From contig NZ_CP126251.1 of the NCBI RefSeq assembly GCF_003234115.2, positions 2,604,001 through 2,668,000 of the forward strand: 64,000 bases of DNA. The letters are read 5' to 3'. This DNA is from Curtobacterium sp. MCPF17_002. GTDB lineage: Bacteria; Actinomycetota; Actinomycetes; Actinomycetales; Microbacteriaceae. The notes under the pieces were generated by a model. It did not search any database. It saw nothing but the letters and a program-made list of their open reading frames with translations, and was not told where the DNA came from. Shown one piece after another: positions 8,842 to 18,129 of the stretch (positions are counted from its first letter, which is position 1; each line of letters opens with the position of its first letter). A program made the position numbers and the translations under genes.

Positions 8842-9699
8842 ATGCGGATCCTCGACGACGTGGTCCCCGCACTCGGGCGGGCGTTCTTCGGCAGCGTGGC
8901 CGGTGGCGCGCGCGAGCTCGACGACGCGCACCGGGCGATCCGGCAGGGTGTGCCGACCAGCCGACGCATCGCGTTCGCCTCGCTCCGGGGCGGCACCGGC
9001 TGCTCGGCGACCGCCGCCGCCGTGGCCACCGTGCTCGCCAGGCGTCGCTCCGGGCGGGTGCTCGGTGTGGACGGCGCAGCCGGCCTGCGCTCCTTCGCCG
9101 CGTACACCGGCGCCGACCGGACGGACCCGACACCGCGCTCCGACCGTCGTGATGCCGCACGGACGTCCTGGGACGCGACCGACGGTCTGGCGGTGACCCC
9201 CTCGGGACTGCACGTGCTCCGGATCGGCGACCCGCGCCTCCCGACACGACAGGCCGCACCCGCGGAGTGGACCGACGCGGTCGAACCGATCGCGCGCTTC
9301 TTCGACGTCGTCGTCGGCGACTGGGGCTCGCGGAGCCCGTTCGTCGACCTCGGCGCCGTCGCCGCGGACGCGCACGTCGTCGCCCTCGTCACCGGACCCG
9401 ACCGCCCCGCGATCGAGGAGGGCGTGGCACACGCCGACGCCGTCCGGCGGCATGCACCCGACACGCGCGTCCTGGTCGTCCCGGTGGACACCACCCGCAC
9501 CGGTCTGCGCGCCGCGCGCACGGCGGCCGAGTGGCCCGGCCACGCCGTCCACCCGATCCCGAACGACCCGAGCACCACCGGCGGGCGCGAGCGTCCGACG
9601 GCCTCCCGGATCGCGCTCATCCAGCTCACCGCGGCCCTGGTGGACGCGGCCGTCGACCGCCGCGCCGACCCCCGCACCGTCCCGGAGGTGGCCCGGTGA
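8842..9699 (+). CDS. MinD/ParA-like protein with degenerate P-loop (T7SS)
   Basis: 285 residues with the general MinD/ParA fold. The P-loop region reads LRGGTGCSATAAA, so the Lys and Thr that bind the phosphates are missing. Later strands (FFDVVVGDWG, VVALVTGPDR) follow the family pattern. MinD-like proteins such as EspI occur in ESX clusters, where they may tune secretion or localisation. Here ATP hydrolysis is doubtful. The gene sits between eccD and eccC and overlaps eccC by 4 bp (GTGA). Confidence 0.65.
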   Translation: MRILDDVVPALGRAFFGSVAGGARELDDAHRAIRQGVPTSRRIAFASLRGGTGCSATAAAVATVLARRRSGRVLGVDGAAGLRSFAAYTGADRTDPTPRSDRRDAARTSWDATDGLAVTPSGLHVLRIGDPRLPTRQAAPAEWTDAVEPIARFFDVVVGDWGSRSPFVDLGAVAADAHVVALVTGPDRPAIEEGVAHADAVRRHAPDTRVLVVPVDTTRTGLRAARTAAEWPGHAVHPIPNDPSTTGGRERPTASRIALIQLTAALVDAAVDRRADPRTVPEVAR

Positions 9700-12600
9700 A
9701 CCGCATCGTGCACCGACCCGCTCGGGTCTCCACGCCGCTCGTCCGCCCCGACGCCGAACAGCTCGCCCCGCCGCCGCAGCTGCCCGAGGGGCCGAGCGGC
9801 GGCATCCCGCTGCAGTCGCTGCTGCCGGTCGTCGGCGCGATCTCCTCCGTCGTGATGATGGTCGTGCTGCGCGGCAACAACCCCGTGCTCATGGTCGTCG
9901 CGGCCCTGGTCTTCGTCGTCGCCCTGGTCGGCGGCCTCGGCATGGCGTTCACGCAGCGCGGCAACGCCGTCCGGAACCGCCGGACCCAGCGCGAGCGCTA
10001 CCTCGACTACCTCGAGGAACTGCGCGGCGACCTCCGGATCCGCACGACCGCGGTCCGCGAGCGCGCCGAGCACGTCGACCCGTCCCCCGACACGCTCCCC
10101 CGGCTCGTCGGCGACCCGGCGCGGCTCTGGGAACGGCGCCGTGCCCACGGCGACTTCCTGCGGGTCCGGATCGGGTCCGGCGACGTCGGCTGGCTCGACC
10201 TCGCCGTCCCGCCGGACCAGAACCCCGTGCAGCCCCTCGACCCGCTCATGCTCGCCGAGCTCGAGCAGGTCGCCGAGCACTACGGGACCGTGCACGCGAT
10301 GCCGATCGCGATCCGCCTCGACGACGCCGGGGATGTCTCCGTCGTCGGCGACCGCGCGGCCGTGCTCGACGTCGCACGCGCCCTGGTCGCCCAGCTCGCC
10401 GCGCTGCACGCCCCGGAGGACCTGCACCTCGCGGCGGCGTTCCCCGCTGAGCGCGCCGCCGACTGGGACTGGTTCGACCTGCTGCCGCACGCCCGGATGG
10501 ACCGCACCTTCGACGGTCCGCTGCGGGCCCGCCGGGTGGCCGAGGACGTCCCGACCCTGGCGCGCACGCTCGCCGGGGAGCTCGGCGAACGTGCCAGGAC
10601 CGCGGCGATGTACCGGCGGTCCGGGGACTCCGCGAAGCGCAGCGACCTGCCGCGCCTGGTCGTGTTCGCGGACGAGCACGGGACCGTGGCCGTCCCGCTC
10701 GCCCTGCCCGAGGGTGAGACGCGTCCCGAGGACCTCCGGATCACGGTCGTGCACCTCGTCGCGGACCGGCTGCACGAGCCGTCCGACGTGCGGGTGCGGG
10801 TGACGGCGACGTCGGCAGCTGCGTCGGCCGCGCGCACTGCGTCGGCACCGGCGTCGGCCGCGCGCACTGCGTCGGCACCGGCGTCGGCCGCGTCAGGTGC
10901 GGCGACCCTGCTCGAGATCGTCGACGCCCGTGACGTGGAAGAGGGCGAACCCGCCCCCGTCCAGGCCGCCGTCTGCGACCCCGTGGCCCCGACCCTCGTC
11001 ACCGCCGTCGCCCGTGCCCTCGCCCCGCTCCGCCTGTCCGCGGACACCGAGGAGCGCGGCGAGTCCTCGGCCGCGCTCGGCCTCACCGACCTGCTCGGCG
11101 TCGACGACGTGACGACGATCGACCCGGACCGGACCTGGCGCCCGCGCTCCCCGCGGGACTTCCTGCGGGTGCCGATCGGCGTCGACGACTTCGGTGCTCC
11201 GCTGCTGCTCGACCTCAAGGAGTCCGCCCAGCTCGGCATGGGCCCGCACGGCATCTGCATCGGCGCGACCGGTTCCGGCAAGAGCGAGATGCTCCGCACG
11301 CTCGTCCTCGGGCTCGCGGTGTCGCACCCGCCGGAGGACCTCGCGATGATCCTCGTGGACTACAAGGGCGGTGCCGCGTTCGCCCCGTTCGCCCGGCTGC
11401 CGCACGTCGCCGGCCTCATCGACAACCTCGCCGACGACCCGCAGCTCACCCGCCGTGCCCGCGCCTCGATCGCGGGCGAGGTCCGGCGTCGCCAGGAGAT
11501 GCTCCGCGACGCCGGGGCATCGCCGTCGATCACGCACTACCGCGAACTCCGCACCCAGCGCCCCGACCTCCCGCCGATGCCGCACCTGGTGCTCGTCATC
11601 GACGAGTTCGGCGAGCTCCTCACCGCCGAGCCCGAGTTCGTCGACCTGCTCCTCATGATCGGCCGCATCGGCCGGTCCATCGGCGTGCACCTGCTGCTCT
11701 CGAGCCAGCGCATCGAGGCGGGCAAGCTCCGCGGCCTCGACACCTACCTGTCGTACCGGCTCGGGCTCCGCACGTTCTCCGAGGCCGAGAGCCAGGTCGT
11801 GCTCGACACCGGCGACGCCTTCCACCTGCCGGCCGTCCCCGGGTACGGGTACCTCAAGGTCGACACGAGCGTGTACACCCGTTTCCGGTCCGGCTACGTG
11901 TCCGGCCCGGTGGAGGACGCCACACCCGCCGCAGCCGCGGTGACGACGGCCACCGACACGACACCCGAGCCGTTCGAGCTCCCCGTCTACAACACCCTGG
12001 CGTCGGAGGACGACGAGCCCGGTGAGGCGACGCTCGAGACACCGGACGTCGGCCGGAGCGTCGTCGACGAGGCCGTCGAGCGCCTCGGCCGGGGCGACCG
12101 GGCGACGACGCCCGTGTGGCTCCCGCCGCTGCCGACCCGGCTGGCCCTCGGCGCCGTCCTCGACCCGAACGCCGCCACCGACCCCGCCGGCATCACCGTG
12201 CCCATCGGTCTGCTCGACGACCCGGCACGCCAGCGGCAGCGTCCGTGGATGCTCGACCTCACGCAGGGCGGCGGCCACGTCGCGGTCATCGGGGCGCCCG
12301 GTTCCGGCCGGACGACGTTCCTCCGCACCCTGGCCGCGTCCATCGCGCTCACGACGACGCCCCGGCAGGTCAGTGTCTACGGCATGGACCTCGCCGGCGG
12401 CGGACTCGGTCGCATCGAGGGCTTCCCGCACGTCGGTGGCGTCGCGACCCGCGCGGACCGGAACCGTCTCCTCCGCCTCGTCGAGGAGCTGCAGGCGATG
12501 ATCCGGCTCCGGGAGCGCGTGTTCCGTGACCACGGCATCGACTCGCTCGCGATGCTCCGCACCCGGCACGCCGCAGGTCGCGTCCCCGAGCTCGGGTCCG

Positions 12601-13799
12601 CCGACGTGGTGCTGCTCGTCGACGGCTTCGGCGTGATGCGCACCGAGTTCGAGGAGCTCGAGGACGCCTTCGGCGACCTGCTCCAACGCGGCGGCAGCTT
12701 CGGCATCCACGTCGTCCTGGGCCTCACCCGCTGGAACGAGCTCCGGCTCGCGAACCAGCCGCTCATCGGGCAGCGGTTCGAGCTCCGGCTCAACGACCCC
12801 GCCGACTCGACCATCGCGCGGGCGGCCGCCGCGACCCTGAAGTCCGGCGAGCCGGGCCGCGTGCTCACCGGCGACGAGCTGTTCGGCCAGGTCGCCCTGC
12901 CGGTGCTCGACGACGTGGACGACGGCGCGGTCGGCGACGAACTCGCCGCCCTCGCCCAGCGGGTCGCGGACAGCTGGGGCGGCCCGGCCGCCGCGCCGAT
13001 CCGGCTGCTCCCGGAGTCGTTCGACCCCGCCGAGCTCCCGGACCCGCTCGCCACCCCCTCGACGGTGCCGTTCGCGCTCCGCCAGGACACGATGGACTTC
13101 GTGGCGTTCGACCCCGCCGTCGACCAACACCTGCTGGTGTTCGGCGACACCGCGAGCGGCAAGACCGCGCTCCTCCGCGGGCTCGCCGCCGGGTTCATGG
13201 AGCGGTCGACGCCGGACGAGCTCGTCCTCGCCTTCATGGACGTGCGCGGAGGCGCTGCCGCCGGCACACCGGACGACTTCCTCGGTGGCCACGCGGCGAA
13301 CGGCCGGGACGCCCGCGGCCTCGCCGCCGCGATCGCCGCCGAGCTCGAGCAGCGTGCGGCCGGCACCTCGACCGGGCCCCGTCCGCGGATCGTGGTGCTC
13401 GTCGACGACTACGACATCGTCGCCTCGGCCGGCACCGACCCGCTCGCGCCGCTCATGCCGTACCTGCCGTCGGCCCGCGACCTCGGCCTGCACGTCGTGC
13501 TCACCCGCCCGGTGGCCGGCGCCTCCCGCGCCATGTACGACACGGTGATCCAGTCGATCCGCGACTCCGGTGCCACCGGGCTCGTGCTCAGCGGCGAACG
13601 GTCGGAGGGGCAGGTGTTCCCGAAGGTCTACGCGGAGCAGTTCCCGCCCGGCCGCGGTCGGCTGGTCCGCCGCGGCACCGCGCCGCGCATCGTGCAGGTC
13701 GCGCACTTCCCGGCGGCGACCACCGCCGCTCCCCCGCAGGCCGACCCCGCCGGCCAGACGACCGTCCTCGACCCGAAGGGAGCCGTCGATGCCCCGTGA
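9696..13799 (+). CDS. eccC: type VII secretion ATPase EccC (FtsK/SpoIIIE family, three modules)
   Basis: 1367 residues from the GTG at 9696. Two membrane helices lie at about 40-85. Three FtsK/SpoIIIE ATPase modules follow: the first P-loop GATGSGKSE near residue 523 is canonical with an acidic LVIDEFGEL Walker B; the second (GAPGSGRTT, about 866) has Arg in place of Lys; the third (GDTASGKTA, about 1149) is again plausible. This is the usual single-chain EccC plan, in which module 1 is the main motor and the later modules bind substrate signals. An Ala/Ser/Thr linker near residue 375-400 is coded by a 30-bp tandem repeat. EccC drives export of the WXG100 and TNT proteins. Confidence 0.9.
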   Translation: MNRIVHRPARVSTPLVRPDAEQLAPPPQLPEGPSGGIPLQSLLPVVGAISSVVMMVVLRGNNPVLMVVAALVFVVALVGGLGMAFTQRGNAVRNRRTQRERYLDYLEELRGDLRIRTTAVRERAEHVDPSPDTLPRLVGDPARLWERRRAHGDFLRVRIGSGDVGWLDLAVPPDQNPVQPLDPLMLAELEQVAEHYGTVHAMPIAIRLDDAGDVSVVGDRAAVLDVARALVAQLAALHAPEDLHLAAAFPAERAADWDWFDLLPHARMDRTFDGPLRARRVAEDVPTLARTLAGELGERARTAAMYRRSGDSAKRSDLPRLVVFADEHGTVAVPLALPEGETRPEDLRITVVHLVADRLHEPSDVRVRVTATSAAASAARTASAPASAARTASAPASAASGAATLLEIVDARDVEEGEPAPVQAAVCDPVAPTLVTAVARALAPLRLSADTEERGESSAALGLTDLLGVDDVTTIDPDRTWRPRSPRDFLRVPIGVDDFGAPLLLDLKESAQLGMGPHGICIGATGSGKSEMLRTLVLGLAVSHPPEDLAMILVDYKGGAAFAPFARLPHVAGLIDNLADDPQLTRRARASIAGEVRRRQEMLRDAGASPSITHYRELRTQRPDLPPMPHLVLVIDEFGELLTAEPEFVDLLLMIGRIGRSIGVHLLLSSQRIEAGKLRGLDTYLSYRLGLRTFSEAESQVVLDTGDAFHLPAVPGYGYLKVDTSVYTRFRSGYVSGPVEDATPAAAAVTTATDTTPEPFELPVYNTLASEDDEPGEATLETPDVGRSVVDEAVERLGRGDRATTPVWLPPLPTRLALGAVLDPNAATDPAGITVPIGLLDDPARQRQRPWMLDLTQGGGHVAVIGAPGSGRTTFLRTLAASIALTTTPRQVSVYGMDLAGGGLGRIEGFPHVGGVATRADRNRLLRLVEELQAMIRLRERVFRDHGIDSLAMLRTRHAAGRVPELGSADVVLLVDGFGVMRTEFEELEDAFGDLLQRGGSFGIHVVLGLTRWNELRLANQPLIGQRFELRLNDPADSTIARAAAATLKSGEPGRVLTGDELFGQVALPVLDDVDDGAVGDELAALAQRVADSWGGPAAAPIRLLPESFDPAELPDPLATPSTVPFALRQDTMDFVAFDPAVDQHLLVFGDTASGKTALLRGLAAGFMERSTPDELVLAFMDVRGGAAAGTPDDFLGGHAANGRDARGLAAAIAAELEQRAAGTSTGPRPRIVVLVDDYDIVASAGTDPLAPLMPYLPSARDLGLHVVLTRPVAGASRAMYDTVIQSIRDSGATGLVLSGERSEGQVFPKVYAEQFPPGRGRLVRRGTAPRIVQVAHFPAATTAAPPQADPAGQTTVLDPKGAVDAP
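10821..10892 (+). repeat. 30-bp in-frame tandem repeat inside eccC
   Basis: A 30-bp unit is present twice without mismatch (10821-10850 and 10851-10880), followed by 12 bases of a third copy. Each unit adds ten residues to an Ala/Ser/Thr/Arg linker between the N-terminal region and the first ATPase module, so copy changes would preserve the frame. It is a likely site of strain-to-strain length variation. Confidence 0.9.
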
Positions 13800-14136
13800 C
13801 GTCCTCGTCCTGTCCACGACGGCCCCGCAGCCGGTCGACCTCGTCGAGGCCGGTGCGGGCATCGCGCCGGACCTGCGCGTCCGCACGCTCGAGGGCGGCG
13901 CGGTGACCGAGATCGTCGACCGTCGTGGCGACGCCGTGCTCAGCGTCCAGGTGCCGGAACTCGTCGAGAACGCCGCCGAGGTCGCCCGGCTCGCGCCGTG
14001 GGCGTCCGTCGACGCGCCGGTGTGGTGGACCGAGGCGTGGGTGCCGTGGGGTGCCGCCGGTGACGTCGGCGTCGAGATCGTCCGGGCCTTCGCCGCGGCG
14101 TTCGACGCCCAGGTGCTCGTGGAGGACGGCTCGTGA
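13789..14136 (+). CDS. small T7SS operon protein of unknown function
   Basis: 115 residues from the ATG at 13789, overlapping the end of eccC by 11 bp and the next gene by 4 bp. It is acidic, rich in Val, Ala, Asp and Trp (one stretch holds three Trp), with no membrane segment or signal peptide. I recognise no family. Its tight coupling on both sides argues that it belongs to the secretion machine or its regulation, perhaps as a small chaperone-like part, but no specific role can be read from the sequence. Confidence 0.55.
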   Translation: MPRDVLVLSTTAPQPVDLVEAGAGIAPDLRVRTLEGGAVTEIVDRRGDAVLSVQVPELVENAAEVARLAPWASVDAPVWWTEAWVPWGAAGDVGVEIVRAFAAAFDAQVLVEDGS

Positions 14137-14777
14137 GCGACCTGCCCCCAGCGTCGGACCCGACGTCGGACCCGACGTCGCGCCCGACGTCGGCCCCGCT
14201 GCCGCCGATGCCCGGTTCCCGGCGCGCCGCACTCCAACGCGCCCGGACCGTCCTGGTCACGGGGGTCGCGGGCGGCACCGGGACCACGACCGTCGCGGCG
14301 CTCGTCGCCGATGCGGTCGGCGGACGGCTCGGCGTGGTCGTCCAGGCGACGGACCACTCCGGCGGCGAACTGGCCGCACGGCTCCCCGCGCTCCGGGCGG
14401 CGACGTCCCGCGTCACCGTGCACGACATGGGTGCCCACGTCGGCCCGGCCGCGCTGCTCGCGGCCACGCCGGAGAACTGCCTCGTGGTGGTCGGACGGGC
14501 CACCCCCGGCGGGGCGGCCGACGTCCGGACGGCGCTGGCGTCGATCGCCGACGAGCCGGACCCGACACTGCTCGGTCGATCGGTGGTGGTGCTCGTTGAC
14601 CGCGCGGCGAAGCCGACCACGGTCGACACGCGGCCGGTCCGCGACACGGGGGTCGCGGGGGTGTTCGTGCTCCGCACCGATCGCGTGCTCGGCCGTCCCG
14701 GCCGGATCGACGTCGCCGGCCTGGGCCGGTCCACGATCACGACGGTGTCGGACCTGCTGACGGCCCTCGGCTGGTAG
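14133..14777 (+). CDS. MinD/ParA-like protein with lysine-less P-loop (T7SS)
   Basis: 214 residues from the GTG at 14133. The first 30 residues are a low-complexity Pro/Ser/Thr/Asp lead coded by short DNA repeats around 14150-14200. A MinD-like domain follows, with P-loop GVAGGTGTTTVAA. The Gly-rich loop and Thr residues are present, but the invariant Lys is replaced by Thr. Strand VVVLVDRAAK follows the family pattern. It is the last gene of the machine operon, and a perfect inverted repeat follows at 14795. It probably works with the other MinD-like protein at 8842, and both share the missing Lys. Confidence 0.6.
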   Translation: MSDLPPASDPTSDPTSRPTSAPLPPMPGSRRAALQRARTVLVTGVAGGTGTTTVAALVADAVGGRLGVVVQATDHSGGELAARLPALRAATSRVTVHDMGAHVGPAALLAATPENCLVVVGRATPGGAADVRTALASIADEPDPTLLGRSVVVLVDRAAKPTTVDTRPVRDTGVAGVFVLRTDRVLGRPGRIDVAGLGRSTITTVSDLLTALGW

Positions 14778-14794
14778 ACGCGACCGACGAACGA

Positions 14795-14832
14795 ACGGGA
14801 GGCGCGGTGCCAGCTGGCACCGCGCCTCCCGT
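14795..14832. terminator. bidirectional terminator, copy of a dispersed palindrome
   Basis: 38 bases form one perfect palindrome centred on AGCT (core GGAGGCGCGGTGCC and its complement). It lies between the convergent ends of the T7SS operon and mtlD, so it can stop both transcripts. The same core recurs at 21354 and 27389, and a degenerate version at 56684. Confidence 0.75.
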
Positions 14833-14861
14833 CCGTCAGGTGGTCACGTCAGGTGGTCACG

Positions 14862-16046
14862 TCAGGCGAGGGCACGCGCCGTCCGCACCCGTTCCGTGAA
14901 CGCGGCGTGCAGCGGGTGCTGCTCGTCGAGTCCGGTGATCTCCGTCGCGACGTCCGCATCGGACCGGTCCGTGCGCAGCAGGGCCTGCAGCTCGACGCTC
15001 TGCTCGTCGTCCGCGACGTCGAAGCGGAGTGCCGCGCCCATCGCGTCGAGCAGTGCGGTGGGCTCCGTGCCGTCCTCGGCGAGGGCGGCCGCGGGCGAGA
15101 CGAAACGCTCGTCGCGGGAGAGCTTCCGGAGCGGCTGGCGACCGACCCGGGTCACCGTGTCGGGCAGGTGCGGGTTCTCGAAGCGACCGATGATCGCCTG
15201 GACGTACGCCCGGTGCACCTCCGGGTCGAGCTCGTGACGGCGGACGAGCAGGTCGCTCGTCTCGGCGAGCACGGACTCGAGCTCGGAGCGGACCGCGGGG
15301 ATCGCGATGGCGTCGGAGATCTTGTCGGCACCGGCGAGGAAGCCGTGGTAGGCGACCGTGGCGTGCCCGGTGTTCACCGTGAAGAGCTTGCGCTCGATCG
15401 AGGCCGCGAGACCGTCGACGTAGTGCGCGCCCGGGATCTCGGGCTCGGACCCGGCGAACGGGGTGCGGTCGATGGCCCACTCGAAGTAGGTCTCCACCGT
15501 CACGTCGAGGCCGCCGTCGGCGGGCTGCGCCGGGACGATGCGGTCGACCGCGGTGTTCGCGAAGACGCCCTTGGCGAGCGCCGCGTCGCGGGACTCGGCC
15601 GGCAGCGCGTCGACGATGAACTCGCGGAGCCGGTCGGTCGCGTTGATCGCGTTCTCGCACGCCATCACCGTGAGCGGCGCGGCGTCGGCGGGGCGCTGCT
15701 GCAGCGCCGCGGCGATCACCGGGGCGATGAACTTCAGCACGGTCGGTCCGACGGCGCAGGTGACGATGTCGGCAGCAGCGACCTCGGCGATGACGCCGGC
15801 CTCGTCCTGGGCGCTGTTCAGGGCGCGGAAGTTCGTGACCTCGTGGTCCGTCGCACCCGCACCGATTTCGTGCACGGTGTAGGAGTCGGCGGCGGCGAGG
15901 GCGTCGATGAGCGGGGCGGCGACGTCGGCGAAGACGACCTCGTACCCGGCTTCGTGGAGCAGGAGCCCGACGAACCCGCGACCGATGTTGCCGGCACCGA
16001 AGTGGACGGCGGTGCCGCGGGCGCCGCTGCGGTCGTCGGTGCTCAC
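14862..16046 (-). CDS. mtlD: mannitol-1-phosphate 5-dehydrogenase
   Basis: 394 residues. MtlD oxidises mannitol-1-phosphate to fructose-6-phosphate with NAD+. The N-terminal dinucleotide-binding motif HFGAGNIGRGF near residues 15-25 is the family signature. The central VNTGHATVAYHGFL region holds conserved active-site residues of long-chain mannitol dehydrogenases. Length is normal (about 380). The start at 16046 overlaps the stop of mtlF (16043) by 4 bp, so mtlF and mtlD are coupled. The order ptsI, mtlA, mtlF, mtlD gives a complete uptake and first catabolic step. Confidence 0.92.
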   Translation of the reverse strand: MSTDDRSGARGTAVHFGAGNIGRGFVGLLLHEAGYEVVFADVAAPLIDALAAADSYTVHEIGAGATDHEVTNFRALNSAQDEAGVIAEVAAADIVTCAVGPTVLKFIAPVIAAALQQRPADAAPLTVMACENAINATDRLREFIVDALPAESRDAALAKGVFANTAVDRIVPAQPADGGLDVTVETYFEWAIDRTPFAGSEPEIPGAHYVDGLAASIERKLFTVNTGHATVAYHGFLAGADKISDAIAIPAVRSELESVLAETSDLLVRRHELDPEVHRAYVQAIIGRFENPHLPDTVTRVGRQPLRKLSRDERFVSPAAALAEDGTEPTALLDAMGAALRFDVADDEQSVELQALLRTDRSDADVATEITGLDEQHPLHAAFTERVRTARALA

Positions 16047-16480
16047 TCGTTGACCTCGCCGAGGATCGACAGGATCGCCGCGGTGTCCGGGGCGTCCGTC
16101 AGCTTCTGGACCTCGTCCTCGTCGGAGAACACGATCGCGATCTTCGACAGGATGTCGAGGTGCTCGTTGTTGACGCCGGCGATGCCGACGACGAAGCGCA
16201 CCGGGTTGCCGTCCCAGTCGATCGGGGTCGCGTAGCGGATGAAGGACAGCGCGGACGACTTGATGGCGTCCTTCGCGTCGTTCGTGCCGTGCGGGATGGC
16301 GAGGAAGTTCCCCATGTAGGTCGAGACGCTCTTCTCGCGCTCGAGCATCGCCGGGTAGTAGTCCGCCGTGACCGCGCCTGCAGCCTCGAGGATCTCGGCC
16401 GCCTCCTTCATCGCTTCCGACTTCGTCGGGGCGGTGTCCTCGGTGTGGATCCGGATCTGGCTCTCCTGCAGGACGGGCAT
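16043..16480 (-). CDS. mtlF: PTS mannitol-specific EIIA component
   Basis: 145 residues. I chose the ATG at 16480 because AAGGAGAA lies just upstream; an in-frame extension to 16552 has no ribosome site. The active site is His64 in AIPHGTND, which takes phosphate from HPr and passes it to the EIIB Cys of MtlA. It is a stand-alone EIIA of the mannitol/fructose class, with the EIICB on a separate chain. It lies 76 bp after mtlA and overlaps mtlD. Confidence 0.92.
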   Translation of the reverse strand: MPVLQESQIRIHTEDTAPTKSEAMKEAAEILEAAGAVTADYYPAMLEREKSVSTYMGNFLAIPHGTNDAKDAIKSSALSFIRYATPIDWDGNPVRFVVGIAGVNNEHLDILSKIAIVFSDEDEVQKLTDAPDTAAILSILGEVNE

Positions 16481-16556
16481 CGGTGGTTCTCCTTGTTGTT
16501 CGAGGACGTGGTGGAGGGGACGGGTTCTGACCCGTCCCCTCCGATACTGCACTTCG

Positions 16557-18110
16557 TTACTGGTTCTTGAGCTGTTCGACGACCTGGTCGTACTGCGGCG
16601 CGTTCATGAAGTTGCCGACCGACACGTGCTGCGCGTTCGGGTTCTTCTGCTTCGCGCGGTCCGTCAGTTCCTCCTGCGTGATGATCAGGTCCTCGTCACC
16701 GGAGAGGTTCGCGATCGCCTTGTTGGAGACCGTGACGCCTTCGATGCCCGCCTTCTTGATCTTGTTGCGGAGGACGCTGGCGCCCATCGCGCTGGACCCC
16801 ATGCCGGCGTCGCAGGCGAACACGAGGTTCTGGACCTTCGTCGCGGTGGTCGTGCCGGCGCCGACACCGCCGAGGGCGGCCTCGGACTCCTGCTCGTTGG
16901 CCGGGCTGTTGTTGCCGAGGAGACCAGCGGTCGCGGAGTTGACGTCGCGGCCCTTGTTCGCCTGGAGCTTCGCCATCGCGGCGGTCATGTCGCCGCCACC
17001 GTTCGCGAGGTCACGCTTGCGGGTCGCGATGAGGAAGAACGACGCGACCGCGAACGACACCGCGGCGGACAGGATGACCGACAGGATGACGCCGAGGAAG
17101 CTGTCCTTCGCCGTCGCACCGAGCACCGCGAAGATCGATCCCGGGGACGCCGGGGCGACGAGGCCGGAGTGGAACGCGACGTTGGTCGCGACACCCGTGG
17201 CACCACCGAGGATCACGGCGATGAACAGGATCGGCTTCTGCAGCACGTACGGGAAGTAGATCTCGTGGATGCCACCGAGGAACTGGATGATGATCGCGCC
17301 GGGAGCGGTCGAGCGGGCGATGCCGACACCGAAGAAGGTGAAGGCCAGGAGGATGCCGAGGCCGGGGCCGGGGTTCGCCTCGAGGAGGAACAGGATCGAC
17401 TTGCCGGATTCCTGCACCTGCTGCGCACCGAGCTGGTCGAGCACACCGTGGTTGATGGCGTTGTTGAGGAAGAACACCTTCGCCGGCTCGATGATGACGC
17501 TGGCGAGCGGCAGCAGCGAGTGCTGGACGAGGAAGTTCACCGCGTCGCCGAGGCCCTCGGCGATGAGCTTGAACAGCGGGGCGAGCCAGAAGAACCCGGC
17601 CATCGCGAGACCGAAGCCGAGGATGCCGGCCGCGTAGTTGTTCACGAGCATCTCGAAGCCCGGGCGGATCTTGCCGTCCCAGATCTTGTCGATCTGCTTG
17701 ATGAGGTACGCGCCGAGCGGCCCGCAGATCATCGCGCCGAGGATCATCGTCGTGCCGTTGGCACCGATGATCACGCCCATGGTCATGATCGAGCCGACGA
17801 CGGCGCCGCGGGTCTCGTAGACCATCCGGCCGCCCTGGATCGCGATCGCGAGCGGGATGAGGTAGGTCAGGATCGGGCCGACGAGGCCGATGTTCGCGAC
17901 CCCGCCCGTCTCACCGAAACCGCCGAGGATGCCCACGGGCGTCCAGCCGGTCTCGATGAAGAAGGCGGTGATGATGCCCCACGCGATGAAGATCGCGATG
18001 TTGGGCATCACCATGCCGGAGAGGAACGTGCCGAACTTCTGAACGGCGACGCGTGCGCCGCCCCGCGACTTCGCGGGTGCGTCGGGCGCTGCAACGGACG
18101 ACGTTGTCAT
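16557..18110 (-). CDS. mtlA: PTS mannitol-specific EIICB permease
   Basis: 517 residues from the ATG at 18110. The first 340 residues form the membrane EIIC domain that carries mannitol, including the GGIHEIYFPYVL loop conserved in EIIC-mannitol proteins. The EIIB domain follows a linker, with the phosphorylated Cys at about 433 in ACDAGMGSSAMG. No EIIA is fused; it is supplied by mtlF downstream. The ribosome site is weak (AGAAAG). A longer in-frame reading upstream crosses the repetitive 18.1-18.25 kb spacer and is not supported by any start signal. Confidence 0.93.
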   Translation of the reverse strand: MTTSSVAAPDAPAKSRGGARVAVQKFGTFLSGMVMPNIAIFIAWGIITAFFIETGWTPVGILGGFGETGGVANIGLVGPILTYLIPLAIAIQGGRMVYETRGAVVGSIMTMGVIIGANGTTMILGAMICGPLGAYLIKQIDKIWDGKIRPGFEMLVNNYAAGILGFGLAMAGFFWLAPLFKLIAEGLGDAVNFLVQHSLLPLASVIIEPAKVFFLNNAINHGVLDQLGAQQVQESGKSILFLLEANPGPGLGILLAFTFFGVGIARSTAPGAIIIQFLGGIHEIYFPYVLQKPILFIAVILGGATGVATNVAFHSGLVAPASPGSIFAVLGATAKDSFLGVILSVILSAAVSFAVASFFLIATRKRDLANGGGDMTAAMAKLQANKGRDVNSATAGLLGNNSPANEQESEAALGGVGAGTTTATKVQNLVFACDAGMGSSAMGASVLRNKIKKAGIEGVTVSNKAIANLSGDEDLIITQEELTDRAKQKNPNAQHVSVGNFMNAPQYDQVVEQLKNQ

Positions 18111-18129
18111 GTGCGGTGACTTTCTGTGA

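Noticed and set aside
4808..9259. Very long open frame on the strand opposite the T7SS machine genes (also at 10893-14438 and 59939-63484)
   Set aside because: High G/C third positions keep antisense frames free of stops. The translations are Arg/Gly/Asp-rich low complexity without family motifs, while the other strand encodes clear EccD, EccC and other proteins.
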